A stretch of 64,000 bases of DNA, from the NCBI RefSeq assembly GCF_900105045.1, contig NZ_LT629739.1, positions 1,612,001-1,676,000 of the forward strand, written 5' to 3'. The position numbers were made by a program, and so were the translations under genes. Below the pieces are notes generated by a model that was given only the letters and a program-made list of their open reading frames with translations, made no database searches and was not told the origin of the DNA. Source of the DNA: Brevibacterium picturae. Lineage in GTDB: Bacteria > Actinomycetota > Actinomycetes > Actinomycetales > Brevibacteriaceae. Positions 7,798 to 16,197 of this stretch are shown in pieces. Numbering within the stretch: the first letter of the stretch is position 1; each line of letters starts with the position of its first letter.

Positions 7798-9492
7798 ATG
7801 ACGATGCTGGACAACCACGTACCTGAACCGGAGCCTGACCCCGGGGCTGAAGCCGACTCGGAGCCTGACTCCGATCCCGAGCCTGATCCCAGTGCGGATC
7901 CGGAGCCTGAACCCGACTCTGTGAAGACTGCAACGAAGCAGACAGGCGAATCTGAAGAAACAGCGCGCCGCAGCCCGGTCGGCAGCGTCTTCTTCTGGGC
8001 GGTGGCCTTCGTCATCGCCTTCGTCATCTGGGCCACAGTCTCCCCCGACAGCCTCGGCGACATCATGACCACAGCGATGACCGCCGTGTCGTCGAGCTTC
8101 GGGTGGATATACCTCGTGGTGCCCTTCGCTGCGATCGTCATGCTCGTGTGGTTCGCCGCGAGTCGGTTCGGACGGATCCGGCTCGGGTCAGCGGACTCGC
8201 TGCCGGAGTACAGCACGGTGGCGTGGCTGTCGATGATCCTCGCCGCAGTGATGGGGATCGGACTCGTCAGCTACGGCGTCGCCGAACCGATGTCGCACTT
8301 CATGGTTCCTCCACACGGCCTGGCCGAGCCGGAGACCATGGATGCCGCGATCCGGGCCATGCAGTTCTCCTACCTCGACTGGGGCTTCCAGGCCTGGGCC
8401 ATCTTCGGAGTCTTCGGTCTGGCGATCGGCTATTCGACGCACAGGAAGGGACGACCGGCTCTGGTCTCCACGATGCTGAGGCCGGTACTCGGTCGGCTCG
8501 TCGATGGCTGGGTCGGCAAGTTCATCGACATCCTCACCATCATCGCCACGCTCTTCGGAACGACCACGTCGCTGGGCCTCGGCGCCTCTCAGATCGGTGA
8601 GGGGCTCAACACGATCTTCGGCATCGACGCGACGATCGTCCTCCAGATCGTGGTCGTCGCCGTGCTCACACTTCTCTTCACCGGTTCCGCATTCACCGGT
8701 GTCAGTCGGGGCATCAGGTACATCTCGCAGATCACTCTGACCATGGCGACTCTGCTCGGACTCTTCGTCTTCATCACCGGCCCCAGCGGCTTTGTGGCGA
8801 ATCTGTTCGTGCGCTCGGTCGGCTCCTTCGCTGGAGACTTCCTCGAGGTGAGCTTCATGACGCCCTCGAGCGCCGCGGACAGCGAATGGATGCTCTCCTG
8901 GACCTATTTCATGATGGCCTGGTGGCTGTCATGGAGCGCCTTCGTCGGAATCTTCCTGGCCAAGATCTCGAAGGGTCGCACGATCCGCCAGTTCGTCGCC
9001 GGCGTCCTCCTCGTCCCCAGCGCCGTGTTCTTCGTCTGGTTCACGATCATGGGCGGGTCCGCGATCAAGCTCGACATGGAAGGGGCGAAGATCGGAGAGG
9101 CGACTGCCGAAAACCTCGATACTGCCTTCTTCAGCCTGCTCGATCAGCTTCCGCTGACGCTTCTGACCTCGATCTTCACCATCATCATGGTGATTCTGTT
9201 CTTCGTCTCCTCGGCCGACTCGAACACCTTCGTCCTCAGTTCCCTGTCCTCAGGGGGATCGTTCGAACCGCGCCGGCCGGTCATCGCCACCTGGGGCTTC
9301 CTCACCGGGGCCTGCGCCATCGTACTGCTCCTCGTCGGCGGGCTGCAGGCGCTTCAGCAGGCGGCGATGCTCTCTGCGGTGCCGTTCTCCATCATCGTCG
9401 TCATCCTCGGCGTCGCGTTGATCAAGGAGCTGCGCAGTGACCATCAGATCGTCGAGGAAGTCGCCCGCAAGAGGCACGTTCTGGGAATCTGA
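7798..9492 (+). CDS. BCCT-family betaine/carnitine/choline transporter
   Basis: About 564 residues from an ATG at 7798 preceded six bases upstream by TTGGAG; an ATG at 7753 would add 15 residues but has no ribosome binding site. Twelve membrane segments are expected. The BCCT signature is present: MGIGLVSYGVAEPMSHF, then YLDWGFQAWAIFGVFGLAIG, and the later SWTYFMMAWWLSWSAFVGIF. BCCT proteins import trimethylammonium compatible solutes with Na+ or H+. The N-terminal tail (about 40 residues) is an acidic Glu-Pro-Asp repeat tract; in osmoregulated homologues cytoplasmic tails sense osmotic stress, so it may be regulatory. Confidence 0.9.
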   Translation: MTMLDNHVPEPEPDPGAEADSEPDSDPEPDPSADPEPEPDSVKTATKQTGESEETARRSPVGSVFFWAVAFVIAFVIWATVSPDSLGDIMTTAMTAVSSSFGWIYLVVPFAAIVMLVWFAASRFGRIRLGSADSLPEYSTVAWLSMILAAVMGIGLVSYGVAEPMSHFMVPPHGLAEPETMDAAIRAMQFSYLDWGFQAWAIFGVFGLAIGYSTHRKGRPALVSTMLRPVLGRLVDGWVGKFIDILTIIATLFGTTTSLGLGASQIGEGLNTIFGIDATIVLQIVVVAVLTLLFTGSAFTGVSRGIRYISQITLTMATLLGLFVFITGPSGFVANLFVRSVGSFAGDFLEVSFMTPSSAADSEWMLSWTYFMMAWWLSWSAFVGIFLAKISKGRTIRQFVAGVLLVPSAVFFVWFTIMGGSAIKLDMEGAKIGEATAENLDTAFFSLLDQLPLTLLTSIFTIIMVILFFVSSADSNTFVLSSLSSGGSFEPRRPVIATWGFLTGACAIVLLLVGGLQALQQAAMLSAVPFSIIVVILGVALIKELRSDHQIVEEVARKRHVLGI

Positions 9493-9535
9493 GCACGCTG
9501 AGTGAGCGGTCCGCTCGATCGTTCTGCTTAAGAGG

Positions 9536-10285
9536 TCACCGTAGCTTCGCGGTCACCTCGGCGGCGGCCGCAAGGACCTTGTCCGCGAGTCCTGCGGTTT
9601 CGGTGTCCTCGGTCATCGCCTCGCTGGCCAGTGAGAGTCCGATCGCAGCGACCGGACGGGAGAGGACATCGTAGACAGGAGCCGCGATCGTTGAGATCCC
9701 GGGGGTGACCTCGCCGTGCTGGATCGCCCAGCCGATCCGCCGGTCCTGCGCCAGGATCGCGTTGAGTGCCTTGACCGTGGTCGGACCCCGCCCGGTTCGG
9801 GTGACGAATCCGGACTCGGACTGGAGCATCGCCAGCACCTCTGACTTGGGCAGATTCGCCAGGATCGCCCGACCGGTCGCGGTCAGGTAGCTGGGCATGC
9901 GCACGCCGGTGGCGGTAATGACCGCGACCGATTTCAGGGACTGCTCCTTGAGCACGTACTCGGTCTCCCAGCCGCGGATGACGGCCAGCTGTGTTGTCGC
10001 CGCAGTGTCGTCGGCCAACTGCCGCACGATGGGCTGGGCCAAGCGCTGCAGGGGGTTCGTGCGCAGGTAGGAGCTTCCCAATTCGTGAACGCCGGCGCCC
10101 AGGGCGTAACCGGATTCGGTGCGCACGACGAGCCCCAGCTCCTCGAGCACAGTAAGCAGTTCGTAGGCACTCGAGCGAGGGATCTCCAACGTCCGCACCA
10201 GCGCACCGGCGGTGATCGGACGATTCGATGAGGCCAGATGCCGCAGAATCGCGATCGAACGCCGCAGTGCCGGAACCTCAGCCAC
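9536..10285 (-). CDS. IclR-family regulator, probable hut regulator
   Basis: 249 residues. N-terminal winged helix (ALRRSIAILRHLASSNRPIT, then IPRSSAYELLTVLEELGLV) and the C-terminal IclR effector domain (from about residue 70). It starts at GTG three bases after the hutF stop, so it is the last gene of the hut operon. IclR proteins regulate histidine degradation in corynebacteria (HutR). The likely operator is GTCCGATATTTCGGAC, found upstream of hutI and hutU at positions suited to an activator. Assignment of this protein to that site is inference. Confidence 0.85.
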   Translation of the reverse strand: MAEVPALRRSIAILRHLASSNRPITAGALVRTLEIPRSSAYELLTVLEELGLVVRTESGYALGAGVHELGSSYLRTNPLQRLAQPIVRQLADDTAATTQLAVIRGWETEYVLKEQSLKSVAVITATGVRMPSYLTATGRAILANLPKSEVLAMLQSESGFVTRTGRGPTTVKALNAILAQDRRIGWAIQHGEVTPGISTIAAPVYDVLSRPVAAIGLSLASEAMTEDTETAGLADKVLAAAAEVTAKLR

Positions 10286-10288
10286 GGT

Positions 10289-11656
10289 TCAGTCCTCCAT
10301 CCCGAGGGCCGCGAACGCAGCCCGGTACAGCTCCGAAATCGGCCCCAATTCGGTGTGCACGCCGTCGCGGACGCGCACCTGAGCCCCGCTGACGGTCATG
10401 GACACATCCGCCGAGGTGGCCGAGAGGATGATCTGCTCCCCCGCGGACCCGTACGTGCGCATGCTGTCGGTGGCCACCGCGATGAAGTCACATGCTTTGC
10501 CGACTGCCAGTTCGCCGACCGGCAGGTCGAGGCTGCGTGCCCCGCCTTCGGTAAGTGACGTGATGAGTTCGGCCGGTGAGAATCGTCCCCGTTGGCCCGA
10601 CCGCAGGCGTTCCCCGGCTTCCATGCTCTGGATCTCGCGCAGTGCGTCGAGGACGACGTGTTGGTCGGAGCCGATCGAGATCGTGGCGCCGGCATCGGCG
10701 AGTTCGCGGGCCGGGCCGATGCCGTCGGCCAGGTCGGCTTCCGTGCACGGGCACATGACGATGCTGGCTTCGGCCCCGCCCAGGGTCGCGATGTCGTCCT
10801 CGCTGAGGTGGGTGGCGTGGACAGCGGAGAGGTTCGAAGCGACGACTCCGGATCGCGCGAGAACCTGCGTCGGTGTCGTGCCGTAGGCAGCCTGGCTGGC
10901 CTCGTTTTCCGCCGGCTGTTCCGACAGATGCACGTGGACGGGTCCGTCGAGGTCGGCAAACCTGGGCAGGTTCGCCGCCGGGACCGCGCGGATCGAGTGA
11001 ATCGCCGATCCCACATGAACAAAGCTCTCACCAGGAGCACCGACAGGGAACTCAGTGGCGAAGGCCTCGGACAAGGCCTCGTGGCGGTCCATGTAGCCGT
11101 CGATGGTTCCATCACCGAAGCGGGCCTGTTCGGCAGACAGATCGGTGTCGATGCCACCGGTGAGGTAGCAGGTGTCGAGGAGTCGGATGCGCATCCCCGC
11201 CGAGGCGGCCGCCCGTGCCAGCGCCCGTTCCATCGCGTGTGCGCGAGTGGAATCGTCCCCACCGTACGGTGTCCCGTCGGGTGCGTGGTGGACGTAGTGG
11301 AACTCCCCCACCGAGGTGTAGCCGCCGGCGAGCATCTCCGCGAAGACCGCACGAGCCACGGTCTCGTAGTTCTCGGGGCTCAGCTTCGCGGCCACGGAGT
11401 ACATGACTTCGCGCCACGTCCAGAAGGTCCCGCCGTCGCCGTGGGTGCGGCCACGCAGGATGCGGTGGAAGGCGTGGGAGTGGGCGTTGACTCCACCGGG
11501 CAGGGTGAACCCGGGGACCACCTCGGCGATGGTGGGCGGGGTGTCGATTCCGGTCTCGACCGAGGTCAGGGTGCCCGTGTCATCGGCGGTGAGCAGGACA
11601 CCGGTGGCAACCAGACCGTCGACCCAGGCGGTCTCGCACCAGAAGCGCGTGCTCAT
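10289..11656 (-). CDS. hutF: Formimidoylglutamate deiminase
   Basis: 455 residues, amidohydrolase fold. It converts N-formimidoyl-L-glutamate to N-formyl-L-glutamate and ammonia, the step that diverts histidine breakdown into the five-step pathway. The metal-binding motif NAHSHAFHRILRGR is at about residues 57-70, and TSVGEFHYVHHAPDGTPY is diagnostic of HutF rather than of cytosine-deaminase relatives. The ATG overlaps the stop of the preceding M20 gene (ATGA). Its presence requires an N-formylglutamate deformylase, for which the M20 gene is the candidate because no HutG-type gene is seen. Confidence 0.93.
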   Translation of the reverse strand: MSTRFWCETAWVDGLVATGVLLTADDTGTLTSVETGIDTPPTIAEVVPGFTLPGGVNAHSHAFHRILRGRTHGDGGTFWTWREVMYSVAAKLSPENYETVARAVFAEMLAGGYTSVGEFHYVHHAPDGTPYGGDDSTRAHAMERALARAAASAGMRIRLLDTCYLTGGIDTDLSAEQARFGDGTIDGYMDRHEALSEAFATEFPVGAPGESFVHVGSAIHSIRAVPAANLPRFADLDGPVHVHLSEQPAENEASQAAYGTTPTQVLARSGVVASNLSAVHATHLSEDDIATLGGAEASIVMCPCTEADLADGIGPARELADAGATISIGSDQHVVLDALREIQSMEAGERLRSGQRGRFSPAELITSLTEGGARSLDLPVGELAVGKACDFIAVATDSMRTYGSAGEQIILSATSADVSMTVSGAQVRVRDGVHTELGPISELYRAAFAALGMED

Positions 11657-12873
11657 GATGCCACCTCGAGTTCCCCTTCGAGGACTTTCACCAGCGCGGA
11701 GACTCCGGCGCGCTGGTCATCGTCCTCGCAGGCCTCTTCGGGTGCGTGGGAGACGCCGGTCGGGTTGCGAACGTAGAGCATTGCGGAGGGCACGTGTGGG
11801 GCGAGAATTCCCGCGTCGTGTCCGGCACCCGAGGGCAGCAGCGGCGCGTCCGGCAGCACGGAGGTCAGCCGTGAGTTGAGTTCGGCGGTGAAATAAGTCG
11901 TCGGCGAGTAGGACTCCTGGGAGATGCTCACCTCGACGCCGGCGCCCTCGGCATGCTCACGGGCGCGTTGTGAGATCGCTTCCAGAACCTGTTTCACAAC
12001 CGCATCATCGGCGTGACGGATGTCGACCCAGAAGCTCATGCCCGAGGCGATGACGTTCGTCCCGCCCGGGTGGATGAGGGTCCGGCCGACCGTGGCCACG
12101 GCACTCGCGTCAGTGGCGGCCGCTAGGGTCGGAATATCGCCGATCACGCGGGAGGCCGCGACGACAGGATCGGCGCGGTGGCTCATCGGGGTGGTGCCGG
12201 CGTGGTTGCCCTGACCGGAGAACGCGAAGTGCCAGCGGCCGTGGCCGATGATCGACGAGCCGATCGCCACCGCCTGGTCGGTGTTGATGAGTCCGATGCC
12301 CTGCTCGACGTGGAGTTCGATGAAGGATCCGACCTTCTCCAGCCGGGCTTTGTCGGTGCCGATGCGGTTCGGGTCGAGCCCGTATCCGCGGGCAACGTCG
12401 GCGAAGGTGTCACCATTGGCGTCGGTGAGACCCAGTGCGCGGTCGGCCTCGATGGCGCCGGTGATGAGGCGCGATCCGAGGCAGGCGACGCCGAAGCGTG
12501 AGCCTTCTTCCTCGGGGAAGACGGCGAGCGCCAGGGGACGCTTCGCTCGCTCCAGGGCTCCGGATGTCTTGAGTTCGTCGAAGGCCGCCAGCGCCGAGGC
12601 GACGCCGAGGGGGCCGTCAAACGCTCCGCCACCGGGGACGGAGTCCAGGTGGGAGCCGGTGACGACGGCGTTGTCACCGGGCGCGGTCGCCCACGCCCAG
12701 GTGATGCCGTTGTCGTCGACTTCGGTGTCGAGGCCACGCCGGGCCGCCTCGGCGAGGAACCAGTCACGGAGTTCGCGTTCGGTGTTCGAGAACCCTGCCC
12801 GCTGGTATCCGGGACCACGAGTGTCACGGCCGGTGTCCTCGATCTGGGCCAGGAGGGAGACGACGTCGCTCAT
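11653..12873 (-). CDS. M20 amidohydrolase (allantoate/N-carbamoyl amino acid hydrolase family), candidate N-formylglutamate deformylase
   Basis: 406 residues. The family motifs are clear: GSHLDSVPGGGAFDGPLGV (metal ligands), PEEEGSRFG (general base and ligand) and ELHVEQG. Known members hydrolyse allantoate, ureidoglycolate or N-carbamoyl-L-amino acids. The gene sits between hutH and hutF, one base after the former and overlapping the latter, in the place where hutG is found in other genomes. I infer that it removes the formyl group from N-formyl-L-glutamate. It could alternatively serve a separate carbamoyl substrate. Confidence 0.85.
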   Translation of the reverse strand: MSDVVSLLAQIEDTGRDTRGPGYQRAGFSNTERELRDWFLAEAARRGLDTEVDDNGITWAWATAPGDNAVVTGSHLDSVPGGGAFDGPLGVASALAAFDELKTSGALERAKRPLALAVFPEEEGSRFGVACLGSRLITGAIEADRALGLTDANGDTFADVARGYGLDPNRIGTDKARLEKVGSFIELHVEQGIGLINTDQAVAIGSSIIGHGRWHFAFSGQGNHAGTTPMSHRADPVVAASRVIGDIPTLAAATDASAVATVGRTLIHPGGTNVIASGMSFWVDIRHADDAVVKQVLEAISQRAREHAEGAGVEVSISQESYSPTTYFTAELNSRLTSVLPDAPLLPSGAGHDAGILAPHVPSAMLYVRNPTGVSHAPEEACEDDDQRAGVSALVKVLEGELEVAS

Positions 12874-12874
12874 C

Positions 12875-14590
12875 TCAGTTCGCCTCGCCCTGGCCCGCGC
12901 TGTTCTGGCCGGTGCCGTCGGGGTGGGTCGTTGCCGCGTCCGTGCCGGAGGCTTCTGCGGCTGCGTCGAGGTTGCCCAAAGCGGTGAACTTGGGGTCGTT
13001 GACCGCTGGTGACCCGCCCTCGGGCAGCCAGGTGCCGGCAGCCTCGGTGACGGTGTGCTGCAGCGGTGTGACCGACTCGGCCGCGGCCACGAGGGAGCCG
13101 TCCTTGACCTTGGCGATCGTCTCGGCCAGCTCCGGGGACAGGAACCGGTCGGGGCCGGGGCCGGGCACGGTTTCGCGGATCGCGGAGATCACGGCGCCGG
13201 TGACAGGGGCCGGTGCTGCTTCGCGCATATCGCAGGCCCGGGAGGCGGCGTAGAACTCGATGCCGACGACGCTGGCGAGATTGTCGACGACCTTGCGCAG
13301 CTTGCGGGCAGCCGACCAGCCCATGGACACGTGGTCCTCCTGCATGGCCGAGGACGGGATCGAGTCGACCGAAGCGGGGCTGGCGTTGCGCTTGGCCTCG
13401 GAGACCATTGCGGCCTGGGTGTAGTGAGCGATCATCAGGCCCGAGTCGACGCCGGCGTCGTCAGCGAGGAACGGGGTGAGGTTCTGGTTACGGGTGACGT
13501 CCATCATCCGGTCGGTGCGGCGCTCGGACATCGAGGCGACATCGGCGGCAACGATGGCGAGGAAGTCCAGGGCGTGGGCCAGGGGCGCGCCATGGAAGTT
13601 TCCGTTGGAGGAGACCATGCCGTTGGTGAGCACGACGGGATTGTCGATGGCCGCACGCAGTTCGCGTTCGGCGACCTGGGTGGCAAACCCGACTGCGTCG
13701 CGGGCGGCACCATTGACCTGTGGGGCGCAGCGCATCGAGTAGGCGTCCTGGACGAGGTGGGTCGAATCGCGGTGGCTGGCGGTGATGCCGGATTCCTTCA
13801 GCGAGGTCAGCATGTTCGCGGCGGCGGCGGACTGGCCGTCGTGGGGGCGCAGCGCGTAGTGGAGTTCGGGTGCGAAGACGGCATCGGTGCCGAAGAGCCC
13901 TTCGATGCTCATGGCCGCGGAGACGTCGACGGCGGTGAGCAGGTTCTCCAGGTCGGAAAGGGCCATGATGAGCATGCCCAGCATTCCGTCGGTACCGTTG
14001 ACCAGCGCAAGACCTTCCTTCTCGGCCAGGGTCACGGGGGTGATTCCGGCCGCGGCCAGCACTTCGTCGGCCGGTCCGGCGACCCCGTCGGGTCCGGTGG
14101 CCACACCTTCGCCCATGACGACGAGGGCGCAAGCAGAGAGTGGGGCGAGGTCGCCCGAGCAGCCCAGGGAACCGTATTCGTGGACGACCGGGGTGATACC
14201 GGCGTTGAGGAGGTCGACGTAGGTCTGGAGCACCTCGGCGCGCACACCCGCACGGCCGGTGGCCAGGGTGCGGGCACGCAGGAGCATGAGTGCGCGCACG
14301 ACCTCACGCTCGACGGGGTCGCCGACGCCGGCGGCGTGGGAGCGGATGAGTGACTTCTGCAACTGGGTGCGCAGTTCGGCGGGGATGTGGCGCTGGGCCA
14401 GTGCCCCGAACCCGGTGGAGACGCCGTAGACGGGCTTCTCCGCCGAGGCGAGTGCGTCGATGGCTTCGCGGTACTTGTTCACCCGTGCAAGGGTGGTCTC
14501 GCTCAGGGCGACTTTCGCGTCATGGCGGGCGACGTCGACGACCTGGGCGAATGTGAGGGTATCGGGATCGAGATCGATGGAGACTGGCAT
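12875..14590 (-). CDS. hutH: Histidine ammonia-lyase
   Basis: About 571 residues from an ATG at 14590 with GAAAGG upstream; the frame is open to an ATG at 14635. It deaminates L-histidine to urocanate. The fold-defining segments are YGVSTGFGALA (catalytic Tyr), GSLGCSGDLAPLSACALV (MIO prosthetic-group site) and QDAYSMRCAPQVNG. The MIO tripeptide is Cys144-Ser145-Gly146 rather than the more common Ala-Ser-Gly. The C-terminus carries a polar tail of about 30 residues rich in Ala, Gly, Thr and Asp. It lies about 90 bases downstream of hutI, with the M20 gene one base after it. Confidence 0.95.
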   Translation of the reverse strand: MPVSIDLDPDTLTFAQVVDVARHDAKVALSETTLARVNKYREAIDALASAEKPVYGVSTGFGALAQRHIPAELRTQLQKSLIRSHAAGVGDPVEREVVRALMLLRARTLATGRAGVRAEVLQTYVDLLNAGITPVVHEYGSLGCSGDLAPLSACALVVMGEGVATGPDGVAGPADEVLAAAGITPVTLAEKEGLALVNGTDGMLGMLIMALSDLENLLTAVDVSAAMSIEGLFGTDAVFAPELHYALRPHDGQSAAAANMLTSLKESGITASHRDSTHLVQDAYSMRCAPQVNGAARDAVGFATQVAERELRAAIDNPVVLTNGMVSSNGNFHGAPLAHALDFLAIVAADVASMSERRTDRMMDVTRNQNLTPFLADDAGVDSGLMIAHYTQAAMVSEAKRNASPASVDSIPSSAMQEDHVSMGWSAARKLRKVVDNLASVVGIEFYAASRACDMREAAPAPVTGAVISAIRETVPGPGPDRFLSPELAETIAKVKDGSLVAAAESVTPLQHTVTEAAGTWLPEGGSPAVNDPKFTALGNLDAAAEASGTDAATTHPDGTGQNSAGQGEAN

Positions 14591-14679
14591 CTGGGACCTT
14601 TCGGTTGAGCGAGTTATACGTTCGTGTGGTGTCATCAGACGGTGACGACGTGGGTGGGCCGGGGTCGGCCCGCGGTGGT

Positions 14680-15975
14680 TCAGACCTGCGGTCTGTTGTC
14701 GGCGACGAGTTCGCCACCGCGGTACACGCGTTCGACGAGCTGGACGCCGGGCCGGTAGGCGAGGTGGCGGTAACTGGGGGCGTCGAGGATGACGAGGTCG
14801 GCGCGGGCGCCCGCGCCGAGGTGGCCGACGTCGCTGCGCTGCAGAGCGTTGGCTCCACCAGCGGTGACGGCCCAGACGGCCTGCTCGACCGTGAAGTGCA
14901 TGTCGCGCACGCCGATCGCGATGGCGAAGGGAACACTGTTGGAGAATCCCGACCCCGGGTTGCAGTCGGTGGCGATCGCCAGGCTGACGCCGGCGTCGAC
15001 GTAGCGGCGGGCGTCCGGGTAGGGCTGGCGGGTGGAGAATTCGATGCTCGGCAGCAGTGTGACGACAGTTCCCGCCTCGGCGAGTGCCGCGAGGTCGGAG
15101 TCCGAGGCGAAGGTTGCGTGGTCGACGGAGACGCAGCCGAGTTCGGCGCCGAGCTTGAGAGCTCCCCCGTCGGTGAGCTGATTAGCGTGTAGGCGCGGTT
15201 TCATGCCCGCTGACTTGCCCGCTTCGATGATGCGGCGGGTCTGCTCCTCGGTGAAGGCGCCTTTCTCGCAGAACACGTCGATCCACTTCGCCTGTCCGGT
15301 CGCGGCCGGAATGATCTCGTCGATGACGAGGTCGACGTAGGCTTCCGGGTTCTCCTTGTATTCGGGCGGGACGACGTGGGCGGCGATGAGAGTGGATTCC
15401 TCGGTGTGCCGGTTGGTGATTCGCAGCGCCCGCAGCTCATCCTCAAGGGTGAGCCCATAGCCGGACTTGATCTCGAAGGTCGTCGTGCCCTGCCGGGTCG
15501 CCTGGCTGGTCAGGTGGACGAGGTTGGCCTCGAGCTCCTCGTCACTGGCAGCGCGGGTGGCGGCGACGGTGGTCTGGATACCGCCGGCCGAGTACTTCTC
15601 CCCGGCCATCCGCGCAGCGAACTCCGCCGAGCGATCGCCGGCGAAGATGAGGTGGTTGTGACTGTCGACGAACCCGGGAATGACGGACTTGCCGCCCAGA
15701 TCGATCGTTTCGAATTCCACTCCCCCGCTCGCCGAGGTGAGGGTGCCGTTGGCGATGTCATCGTCGCTGAAGCCCTCGGCAGGTGTGGAATCGCGATCGC
15801 CGAGGTGGTCCTGGAGTTCGGTGTCTGCCTGAGCAGACGGCCCCGACCACAGAATCCGGCCATCGTCGATGAGCACAGCGGCGTCCTCGATGACGTTCAG
15901 GTCGCCGAGTGTGTCGAGGTCGTTGACGACGAGTTCGCTGATCCCGGTGATGAGCTGCAAGGGAGGGTCCTTCAC
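14680..15975 (-). CDS. hutI: Imidazolonepropionase
   Basis: 431 residues from a GTG at 15975; a TTG at 15960, preceded by AAGGA, is an equally plausible start. It hydrolyses 4-imidazolone-5-propionate to N-formimidoyl-L-glutamate. Metal-binding GFVDSHNHLIFAGDRSAEF, substrate-loop KYSAGGIQTTVAATR, GYGLTLEDELRALR and ATDCNPGSGF are HutI hallmarks. A palindrome identical to one upstream of hutU lies 70-85 bases before the GTG. An AMP-ligase gene sits between hutU and hutI, unusual for this pathway. Confidence 0.94.
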   Translation of the reverse strand: MKDPPLQLITGISELVVNDLDTLGDLNVIEDAAVLIDDGRILWSGPSAQADTELQDHLGDRDSTPAEGFSDDDIANGTLTSASGGVEFETIDLGGKSVIPGFVDSHNHLIFAGDRSAEFAARMAGEKYSAGGIQTTVAATRAASDEELEANLVHLTSQATRQGTTTFEIKSGYGLTLEDELRALRITNRHTEESTLIAAHVVPPEYKENPEAYVDLVIDEIIPAATGQAKWIDVFCEKGAFTEEQTRRIIEAGKSAGMKPRLHANQLTDGGALKLGAELGCVSVDHATFASDSDLAALAEAGTVVTLLPSIEFSTRQPYPDARRYVDAGVSLAIATDCNPGSGFSNSVPFAIAIGVRDMHFTVEQAVWAVTAGGANALQRSDVGHLGAGARADLVILDAPSYRHLAYRPGVQLVERVYRGGELVADNRPQV

Positions 15976-16043
15976 GGTCGAGAGTGATTCCTTCTCAGTA
16001 TGGACTCCGTGAGCTCACCGCTGAACCGTCTTCGGTGAAATTC

Positions 16044-16059
16044 GTCCGATATTTCGGAC
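16044..16059 (-). promoter_or_regulatory. Probable hut operator upstream of hutI
   Basis: GTCCGATATTTCGGAC, a near-perfect palindrome with 6-bp arms GTCCGA/TCGGAC. On the minus strand a candidate -10 (CATACT, 16002 to 15997) begins 42 bases downstream. The operator centre would be near -61, a place used by activators. The identical 16-mer lies upstream of hutU with identical spacing. Confidence 0.65.
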
Positions 16060-16111
16060 AGTTCGTGATGGCCGACTCACTGCCCGCAGCCGTGTCACGG
16101 CAGAGCCGCAT

Positions 16112-16180
16112 GAAGCTACATCGAAGTTATACAGCCCTGTTTGCAAGTGCGGCTCTACAACTTCGATCGATCCCTTTCGC
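16112..16180. repeat. Palindromic element, copy A (between acyl ligase and hutI)
   Basis: ATCGAAGTT at 16120-16128 and its reverse complement at 16159-16167 enclose exactly 30 bases. The right side continues as CGATCCCTTT. Copy B at 17784-17851 has the same inner arms, the same 30-base spacing and a similar loop. Copy A has lost the outer part of its left arm. It lies just after the stop of the AMP-ligase gene. Confidence 0.65.
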
Positions 16181-16197
16181 GGGTGGACCTCACGCCC

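Noticed and set aside
9493..9535. Palindromic GAGCGGTCCGCTC between BCCT and IclR genes as a terminator
   Set aside because: The loop would be one base and there is no T-run; too weak to call.
13055..14353. Long plus-strand open frame (432 codons) opposite hutH
   Set aside because: It is the mirror of a well-supported gene; the composition is Gly/Val/Asp-rich as expected from GC-rich antisense, with no family signature or ribosome binding site.
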